A stretch of 6,677 nt of DNA from Deltaproteobacteria bacterium (GTDB taxonomy: Bacteria; Myxococcota_A; UBA9160; UBA4427), in assembly GCA_011051925.1 (NCBI GenBank), contig DRKE01000292.1, forward strand, positions 1 through 6,677, in the 5' to 3' direction. Both the position numbers and the translations under genes were made by a program. Shown piece after piece: positions 1 through 4,582 of the stretch. The first letter of the stretch is position 1; every line of letters starts with the position of its first letter. Below the pieces are notes generated by a model. It made no database searches. It was not told the origin of the DNA and worked only from the letters and a program-made list of their open reading frames with translations.

Positions 1-4
1 GCTC

Positions 5-763
5 GTGACGAGGGGGTTCCGCTGCTGTGCGGTCGTGCCGAGCTACGACAACCCCGAGACCATCCGAGGCGTCGTCGAGCGGATCCGGTCCTGCCTGCCG
101 GACGTCTTCGTCGTGGACGATGGGAGCGCCCGGGCCGGCCGCGAAGCGTGTGCCGAACTGGAGCGCGACGGTCTGGCGAAGGTCTTTCGTCTCGAACGGA
201 ATCGGGGCAAGGGGGCGGCCGTGAAGCGCGGGCTCGCGGAGGCGGACAGGGCGGGCTTCAGTCATGTCTTCCAGGTCGATGGGGATGGCCAGCACGATCT
301 CGATCAGATGCCCCGCTTTCTCGAGGTCGCGCGGGAGTCGCCGGAGAAGGCGATCTTCGGCTATCCGGTCTATGACGAGAGCGTGCCCGGGTTGCGTCGG
401 GTCGCGCGGCAGATCACCCGGTTCTGGGTCGACCTCGAGGCGGGTCGCGGCGTGATCCGGGACTCGATGGTCGGCTTTCGCGTCTACCCGCTGGCTCCGA
501 CCCTGGCGATCCTGCCGCGAAGCAACCGGATGTCCTTCGACGTCGAGGTCGCCGTGCTTCTCGTCTGGGCGGGCGTGTCGCTGGTGAACCTGCCCGTCGG
601 CGTCCGCTACCTGAGCGAGGAGGAGGGCGGTCGTTCCCATTTCCAGCCCTTCCTGGACAATCTGCGATTGTCATGGCTTCATTGCCGATTGTGCACGACG
701 GCTTCGGTTCGTTGGTGCCTGCGACGACTGAGGGGCCCATTGATGCTCGGTCCTTCGTCATGA
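5..763 (+). CDS. Family 2 glycosyltransferase, aryl polyene cluster type
   Basis: Predicted cytoplasmic or membrane-associated GT-A fold glycosyltransferase (GT2, DPM1-like) of 252 residues. Visible motifs: the N-terminal strand and nucleotide-binding turn VVPSYDN (10-16), VDDGS (37-41), RNRGKGAAVKRG (65-76), the metal-binding DxD in DGDGQHD (92-98), RDSMVGFRVYP (152-162) and a C-terminal GGRSHFQPFLDN (208-219). A GG-SHF-P--DN tail of this kind is typical, as far as I recall, of the GT2 proteins in aryl polyene clusters. The GTG at 5 leaves the usual short leader before the first beta strand and fits a GTGA overlap with an upstream gene ending at 6-8, but the window edge prevents excluding a longer start. 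The stop overlaps the acyltransferase start (ATGA, 760-763). Its presumed role is transferring a sugar or similar group while the lipid anchor of the pigment is built; donor and acceptor cannot be read from the sequence. The C-terminal 25 residues are Arg/Cys/Leu-rich, with no predicted domain. Confidence 0.88.
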   Translation: MTRGFRCCAVVPSYDNPETIRGVVERIRSCLPDVFVVDDGSARAGREACAELERDGLAKVFRLERNRGKGAAVKRGLAEADRAGFSHVFQVDGDGQHDLDQMPRFLEVARESPEKAIFGYPVYDESVPGLRRVARQITRFWVDLEAGRGVIRDSMVGFRVYPLAPTLAILPRSNRMSFDVEVAVLLVWAGVSLVNLPVGVRYLSEEEGGRSHFQPFLDNLRLSWLHCRLCTTASVRWCLRRLRGPLMLGPSS

Positions 764-1791
764 CGGCTTCGGACGTCGTGGGCGACGGTGCCTCGCAGGC
801 GCCCTGGCGCGGACGTTCCAGGCAGCTGGATCGGGAGGTCGGATTGGACGTTCGCGCGAACCGGACAGCGGCGCTGGAAGCGGATGGGAAGGGCGCAGGA
901 TGGCTGACCCAGCGGGAGCGGGGCGCCGTCTGGCTGATCCGTCTGACGGCGTTCTGGGTCGGTGTTCTCGGTCGCAGGCCTCTTCGCATCGTCGTTTGCG
1001 GGATTGCCGCCTACTACGCGCTCTTCGATCGGGTCGCTCGTTCGGCCTCCCGTCACTGGCTCGAGCGGGTCCATGGAAGAGAGCCGAGGCTGTCGGACAT
1101 CTATCGTCATATCCGTTGCTTCGCGCAGGTGACTCTCGATCGACTGCTCTTCGTCGCCGGCCGGACTTCCGGAATCGAGATCGGCCGGACGGGGACCGGC
1201 GCGCTCGACGAGCAGGTGAAGACCGGCCGGGGCGCCTTCCTGTTGGGGGCGCATCTGGGCAGCATGGATGCGATGCGGGCCGAAGGGCAGGAGAAGCGAC
1301 TGCCGGTTTCGGTGGTCGGGCATTTCGAGAATGCCCGCATGATCAACGCCGTCCTCGAGGGTCTCAATCCCGAACTGTCGAGTCGGGTGATCCATGCGGG
1401 TCAGGATCCCGTCCGATTGGCGTTGACGCTCCAGGAACGGATCGCGGAGGGCGGACTCGTGGCCATCACCGCGGATCGGATCGGTCTGAATGAAAAATTC
1501 GTCGAAGTGGATTTCTTTGGAGCGCCCGCGGCGTTCGCGACGGGGCCCTTCATTCTCGCCTCGGTCCTGAAATGCCCCATCTACCTGGTCTTCGGGCTCT
1601 ATTTCGAACCGAACCGGTACGAACTCTTCAGCGAGCTCTTCGCGGATCGGATCGAACTGCCGAGGCGCGGTCGCCAGGAGGCGCTCGAGGAGATCGTGAG
1701 GCGCTACGCTGCTCGTCTCGAGTCCTATTGCCGACTCGCTCCCGACAACTGGTTCAATTTCTTCGATTTCTGGGAAAGTGGAAAGCGATGA
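760..1791 (+). CDS. LpxL/HtrB-type lysophospholipid/lipid acyltransferase
   Basis: Predicted inner-membrane acyltransferase of 343 residues, related to the lipid A late acyltransferases (LpxL/HtrB, Lip_A_acyltrans family). It has an N-terminal hydrophobic stretch (roughly 57-90), the catalytic HX4D motif in AHLGSMD (His165, Asp170), a downstream TADRIG (237-242), and a C-terminal NWFNFFDFW (330-338), an ending I associate with aryl polyene cluster acyltransferases. The enzyme probably transfers an acyl chain, or the polyene acyl group itself, onto a lipid anchor. I chose ATG 760 because it overlaps the previous stop (ATGA). The same frame is open upstream to an ATG at 673, but that would lie inside the glycosyltransferase. 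The first ~46 residues are charged and look unlike the family core, so an internal start (GTG 778 or TTG 844) is possible. In some clusters the GT2 and acyltransferase are one fused protein; here they are separate. The stop overlaps the lyase start. Confidence 0.88.
   Translation: MTASDVVGDGASQAPWRGRSRQLDREVGLDVRANRTAALEADGKGAGWLTQRERGAVWLIRLTAFWVGVLGRRPLRIVVCGIAAYYALFDRVARSASRHWLERVHGREPRLSDIYRHIRCFAQVTLDRLLFVAGRTSGIEIGRTGTGALDEQVKTGRGAFLLGAHLGSMDAMRAEGQEKRLPVSVVGHFENARMINAVLEGLNPELSSRVIHAGQDPVRLALTLQERIAEGGLVAITADRIGLNEKFVEVDFFGAPAAFATGPFILASVLKCPIYLVFGLYFEPNRYELFSELFADRIELPRRGRQEALEEIVRRYAARLESYCRLAPDNWFNFFDFWESGKR
1772..1778 (+). promoter_or_regulatory. Ribosome-binding-like site for the ammonia-lyase
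   Basis: GGGAAAG lies nine bases before ATG 1788, inside the last codons of the acyltransferase. It is the clearest Shine-Dalgarno-like match in the window and supports the ATG 1788 start over the later ATGs. Purine runs are easily found by chance in this sequence, so the call is moderate. Confidence 0.45.
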
Positions 1792-3368
1792 CCGAGATGC
1801 TCGACATGCGGCGAATGGACGAAGCGCGCGAGGCGGGGGGACTCGGGGAAGAGCGCGTCGCGATCGGCGAACGGCCGCTCAGGATCGAGGATCTGGTCGG
1901 TCTCGCGCGGGGAAGCCTGCGGCCGGCCCTGGCCAAGCGGGCGCGGGAACGAATGGCCCGGAGCGCCGACATCCTGGCCGGTCTTCACGATGGGGGCAGC
2001 GACATCTATGGCGTGACGACCAGCGTTGGCGGCTCGGTCGGGACGCAGGTGCCCCGGGAACATGCCGCCGACTTCTCGCTCAACCTGTTGCGAATGCATG
2101 GAGTCGGATCCGGGCGCATGCTCGACGATGTCGAAGCGGCGGGTGTCGTCACGGCCCGCCTCGCGTCGCTGGCCAACGGATTGAGCGGCGTCCGTCCCGA
2201 AGTCGCCGAGCGGCTGGTCGAACTCCTCGACGCGCGGGCGCTGCCGAGGATTCCGTCCCAGGGGTCCGTCGGGGCCAGCGGCGATCTGACTCCCCTTTCG
2301 TATGTGGCTGCGGTGCTCGTGGGCGAGCGGGAAGTGAGCTTCCGCGGAGAGGAGGTCGAGGCGCGTGCTGCTCTCGAGATCCTCCGCATGAAGCCGCTTC
2401 GATTGCTACCGAAAGAAGGCCTGGCGCTCATGAATGGGACGAGCATGACGACGGCGCTCGCTTGTCTGTCGTGGTATCGCGCTTCTCGCCTTGCGCGCCT
2501 GGCTGCGCGGTTGACGGCGATGACCTCGGTCGCGATCAACGGCAACGCCATCCATTTCGACGATCGGATCCATGCGGCGAAGCCCCATCCGGGACAGCGC
2601 CAGGTAGCGGTCTGGATCCGGGACGATCTTCGCGGGGCTCGTCCGGTCCCGTCTCCCGCGCACCTCCAGGATCGGTACTCGGTGCGTTGCGCGCCCCAGA
2701 TCATCGGTGTTCTCGTCGATGCGCTCGCCTGGGCCCGCACGATCCTCGAGACCGAACTCAACGGCGTGAGCGACAATCCGATCGTCGACGTCGAGAACGA
2801 GGTCGTCCTGCACGGCGGCAATTTCTACGGCGGGCACGTGGGTTTCGTCTGCGATGCGCTCAAGACGGCGGTGGCGAACGTGGCCTGTCTGCTCGATCGC
2901 CAGGTCATGCTCTTGTGCAATCCAGCCGAGAACGCGGGTCTTCCCGCGGATCTCGTCGGGGTCGAAGGGCCCGAAGCATGCGCCCACAACGGCTTCAAGG
3001 CGGCCTCGATTGCGGCTTCGAGTCTGACGGCCGAGGCGATGAAGGAGACGATGCCTGCCAGCGCGTTCAGTCGAAGTACGGAGCTTCACAACCAGGACAA
3101 GGTGCCGATGGCGACCACTTCGGCCCGGGACCTGATCCGGATTCTCGATCTATCCGAAAAGGTCGCCGGAATCTCGCTGCTCGCGGCTTGCCAGGCCCAC
3201 GATCTCCGCGGCGCGCCCGACGATGGACCCCTCGCGGAACTCCATCGCGCCGTTCGGGAACGCGTTCCGATGTTGCGTGAGGATCGGCGCATGGACCGGG
3301 ACCACGAGATCGTCATCCGGATGATGCATGCCGAGACGATTCCTCTCGGAGATCCGGGGATCGCATGA
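1788..3368 (+). CDS. MIO-dependent aromatic amino acid / histidine ammonia-lyase (HAL/PAL/TAL family)
   Basis: Cytoplasmic lyase of 526 residues, close to the usual bacterial length, removing ammonia from an aromatic amino acid to give an aryl acrylate. The MIO cofactor forms from Ala163-Ser164-Gly165 within GSVGASGDLTPLSYVA (2274-2282 encode the triad). Other family hallmarks are the catalytic Tyr74 loop IYGVTTSVG, MNGTS (Asn216), DRYSVRCAPQ (Tyr297, Arg300), SDNPI, and NQDKVPM (Asn435-Gln436-Asp437). The last resembles the PAL/TAL form NQD rather than the NQED of classical histidine lyases. The substrate-selecting pair in the NLLRMHGVGSG helix reads Met-His, where histidine lyase and Flavobacterium TAL carry Ser-His and Rhodobacter TAL His-Leu (alignment from memory). 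The cluster context favours making a coumaric or cinnamic acid starter rather than histidine catabolism; no other hut gene is present. ATG 1788 overlaps the previous stop and has a GGGAAAG ribosome-binding-like site at 1772-1778; ATGs at 1797 and 1806 are alternatives. Family very sure, substrate unproven. Confidence 0.93.
   Translation: MTEMLDMRRMDEAREAGGLGEERVAIGERPLRIEDLVGLARGSLRPALAKRARERMARSADILAGLHDGGSDIYGVTTSVGGSVGTQVPREHAADFSLNLLRMHGVGSGRMLDDVEAAGVVTARLASLANGLSGVRPEVAERLVELLDARALPRIPSQGSVGASGDLTPLSYVAAVLVGEREVSFRGEEVEARAALEILRMKPLRLLPKEGLALMNGTSMTTALACLSWYRASRLARLAARLTAMTSVAINGNAIHFDDRIHAAKPHPGQRQVAVWIRDDLRGARPVPSPAHLQDRYSVRCAPQIIGVLVDALAWARTILETELNGVSDNPIVDVENEVVLHGGNFYGGHVGFVCDALKTAVANVACLLDRQVMLLCNPAENAGLPADLVGVEGPEACAHNGFKAASIAASSLTAEAMKETMPASAFSRSTELHNQDKVPMATTSARDLIRILDLSEKVAGISLLAACQAHDLRGAPDDGPLAELHRAVRERVPMLREDRRMDRDHEIVIRMMHAETIPLGDPGIA
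2274..2282 (+). other. MIO cofactor-forming Ala-Ser-Gly codons
   Basis: These nine bases (gcc agc ggc) encode residues 163-165 of the ammonia-lyase. In this enzyme family the three residues cyclise autocatalytically to the electrophilic 4-methylideneimidazole-5-one group. The surrounding GSVGASGDL match is intact, so the protein should be able to form its cofactor. Confidence 0.9.
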
Positions 3369-3787
3369 AAGGGGCGTCGCGCGTCGTCCAGGTCCAAACG
3401 ACGATTCCCTTCCACGATTGTGATCCGCTCTCCGTCGTCTGGCATGGCCGCTATCTCGAATATTTCGAGTTGGCGCGAACGGAACTCTTCAAGTCCCATG
3501 AGATCGACGTTCCCCAGATCCGGGATCTCGGCTTCAGGCTCTACGTCGCAGACGTCGGTTGTCGCTACATGTTCCCGCTCTCCTACGGAGACGAGATCGA
3601 GGTTTCGGCCCGTGCGACGGCGTGGACGCCGATGCTCCGGATCGTCTACTCCATCCAGAACCTCACTCGATCGCGCCGGAGCGCTCGGGGATTCACGGCC
3701 CTCGCGACGACCGATCCAGCGGGTCGACTCCTGCCGGAAACGCCCCATGCGATCGTGGAGCGGCTCTTTCCGCAGGCGGGCGGATAG
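3365..3787 (+). CDS. Hotdog-fold acyl thioesterase (4-hydroxybenzoyl-CoA thioesterase/YbgC type)
   Basis: Small cytoplasmic thioesterase of 140 residues with a single hotdog domain, the usual length for the 4HBT/YbgC family. The N-terminal active-site block is FHDCDPLSVVWHGRYLEYFE (16-35). Asp20 aligns with the catalytic aspartate of Pseudomonas 4-hydroxybenzoyl-CoA thioesterase, and Trp26-His27 replace the usual Val/Phe-Tyr/His. Next come the long helix (ARTELFKSHEI) and the beta strands that form the dimer sheet. It probably hydrolyses an acyl-ACP or acyl-CoA thioester, either editing stalled intermediates or releasing the finished aryl polyene carboxylate. Which of these applies cannot be told from sequence. 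The start ATG overlaps the lyase stop (ATGA), with purine-rich GGAGA (3348-3352) and GGGGA (3356-3360) upstream. The TAG stop lies one base before the next start, so it is translated as part of the same operon. Confidence 0.9.
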   Translation: MKGASRVVQVQTTIPFHDCDPLSVVWHGRYLEYFELARTELFKSHEIDVPQIRDLGFRLYVADVGCRYMFPLSYGDEIEVSARATAWTPMLRIVYSIQNLTRSRRSARGFTALATTDPAGRLLPETPHAIVERLFPQAGG

Positions 3788-3788
3788 C

Positions 3789-3905
3789 GTGGCGCGCATC
3801 GACAAGGTCGTTCGGGGTCGCGGGCGATCCGCCGTCGTCCGTCTTCGGATCGCGGTTCTCGTTTTCGTTCTCGGGGCGGTCGGGACGGGTCGACCGGCAT
3901 CGGCC
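3789..3905 (+). other. Sec signal peptide of the LolA-like protein
   Basis: Codons 1-39 encode an Arg-rich n-region, a hydrophobic segment of about 12 residues and an Ala-Ser-Ala cleavage site, which fits signal peptidase I processing. The mature protein would begin Glu-Ala-Ala-Ala-Asp. Confidence 0.8.
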
Positions 3906-4508
3906 GAAGCGGCCGCCGATCCGGCGCCCGGATCCTTTGCCGAGCTCCTGGCGGGTTTCGCCGGATCCAGGGGATTCGAGGCGCGCTTCATCGAGGAGAA
4001 GACGCTGGCCCTGCTCGCGGCACCCCTGCGAAGCGAGGGCCATCTCTACTTCGAAGCCCCCTCGAATCTGCTCCGACGTGTCGAGAAGCCCCGCCGGCAG
4101 GAGATCCTCGTTCGACGGGACGAGGTCCGGATCCGGGACGCATCCGGGGAGCAGGTCATCGATCTCGCGTCCCGCGGCCCGGCCCGTCCTCTCATTCAAT
4201 CGATGATCTGGATCTTCACGGGGGATGTCGAATCCCTCGAGAAGGTCTACCGCATCGACTATCGCGTCCTCGAAGGCGAGCATGGCGAGGGAGCACGCCG
4301 TTGGCAGGCCGATCTCGTTCCGAAGGGCGGCCCGCTCGCGAGCCTGATCGAAAGACTTCGGGTGGGCGGCGAGGGCCGGGCGACCGACTATCTGGAGTTC
4401 GTCGAAACCTCGGGAGACCGGACGCTCACACGCATCGTGGACGTGGAGCCGGGGCGGCGGTTCGGTCCCGAGGAACGACGTGAGCTTTTCGGAGCGGAAG
4501 CGAAATGA
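3789..4508 (+). CDS. LolA-like periplasmic outer-membrane lipid/lipoprotein carrier
   Basis: Predicted periplasmic carrier of 239 residues related to LolA (outer-membrane lipoprotein carrier family), of the type found in aryl polyene clusters rather than the housekeeping LolA. It starts with a Sec signal peptide: a basic n-region with several Arg/Lys (3-20), a hydrophobic core IAVLVFVLGAVG (21-32) and a likely cleavage after Pro-Ala-Ser-Ala39. The mature part shows the LolA-like opening FEARFIEEKTLALLAAPLRS (63-82), then GHLYFEAPSNLLRRVEKP and a run of predicted beta strands suited to an open barrel that shields acyl chains. The likely job is ferrying the lipid-linked pigment, or a cognate lipoprotein, across the periplasm to the outer membrane together with the adjacent MMPL exporter. 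I chose GTG 3789 because it lies one base after the thioesterase stop and gives a complete signal peptide; the open frame upstream only runs antiphase inside the thioesterase. There is no Cys lipobox, so it is soluble. Confidence 0.88.
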   Translation: MARIDKVVRGRGRSAVVRLRIAVLVFVLGAVGTGRPASAEAAADPAPGSFAELLAGFAGSRGFEARFIEEKTLALLAAPLRSEGHLYFEAPSNLLRRVEKPRRQEILVRRDEVRIRDASGEQVIDLASRGPARPLIQSMIWIFTGDVESLEKVYRIDYRVLEGEHGEGARRWQADLVPKGGPLASLIERLRVGGEGRATDYLEFVETSGDRTLTRIVDVEPGRRFGPEERRELFGAEAK

Positions 4509-4582
4509 GGTCCACCTCGAGAATCCGCTCGTTTCGGGATTCCGATGAGGCCGTGACGACGGGGTGGGGCCGGTCTCCATGA
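4505..4582 (+). CDS. Doubtful 25-codon ORF bridging lolA-like and MMPL genes
   Basis: This short open frame begins with an ATG that overlaps the stop of the LolA-like gene (ATGA, 4505-4508) and ends with a TGA that overlaps the start of the MMPL gene (ATGA, 4579-4582). It would encode 25 residues: a basic, Ser/Arg-rich first half (RSTSRIRSFR), then DSDEAVTTGWG and a Ser-Pro end, with no membrane segment or recognisable domain. Three readings are open. It may be a translational bridge that lets ribosomes pass from lolA-like to MMPL, a real small protein, or a chance frame in a short spacer. No similar peptide is known to me from such clusters, so I do not assign a function. The stretch is too short for coding statistics to decide. 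Confidence 0.25.
   Translation: MRSTSRIRSFRDSDEAVTTGWGRSP

Noticed and set aside
673..759. Upstream extension of the acyltransferase to ATG 673
   Set aside because: It would overlap the conserved C-terminal part of the glycosyltransferase by about 90 bases; ATG 760 gives the same overlap style as the other junctions.
1471..1654. Direct repeat GCGGATCGGATCG at 1471-1483 and 1642-1654
   Set aside because: Both copies fall in frame on Ala-Asp-Arg-Ile codons of the same gene and use the favoured gat/cgg/atc codons, so they are explained by codon use.
1572..1787. Upstream extension of the ammonia-lyase to ATG 1572
   Set aside because: It would lie inside the conserved C-terminal third of the acyltransferase, and the added residues are Arg-rich shadow sequence.
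2006..2821. Long antisense open frame opposite the ammonia-lyase (271 codons)
   Set aside because: It is a by-product of high-GC third positions on the + strand; its translation is Arg/Ser/Thr-rich and low in complexity, has no domain, and lies fully inside a convincing gene.
1778..3280. 500-codon + strand frame overlapping the ammonia-lyase in another phase
   Set aside because: The translation is dominated by Arg, Gly and Ala without any motif, while the competing frame has every MIO-lyase hallmark.
1788..3368. Naming the lyase hutH (histidine degradation)
   Set aside because: No hutU, hutI or hutG neighbour is present, the NQD motif is of PAL/TAL form, and the context is pigment biosynthesis; a hut symbol would mislead.
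3086..3991. Antisense frame spanning the lyase end, thioesterase and LolA-like start
   Set aside because: It crosses three supported genes, is Arg/Ser/Thr-rich, and has no recognisable protein features.
4509..4578. Terminator or promoter in the spacer before the MMPL gene
   Set aside because: I see no stable GC hairpin followed by a T-run and no convincing -35/-10 pair in these 70 bases.
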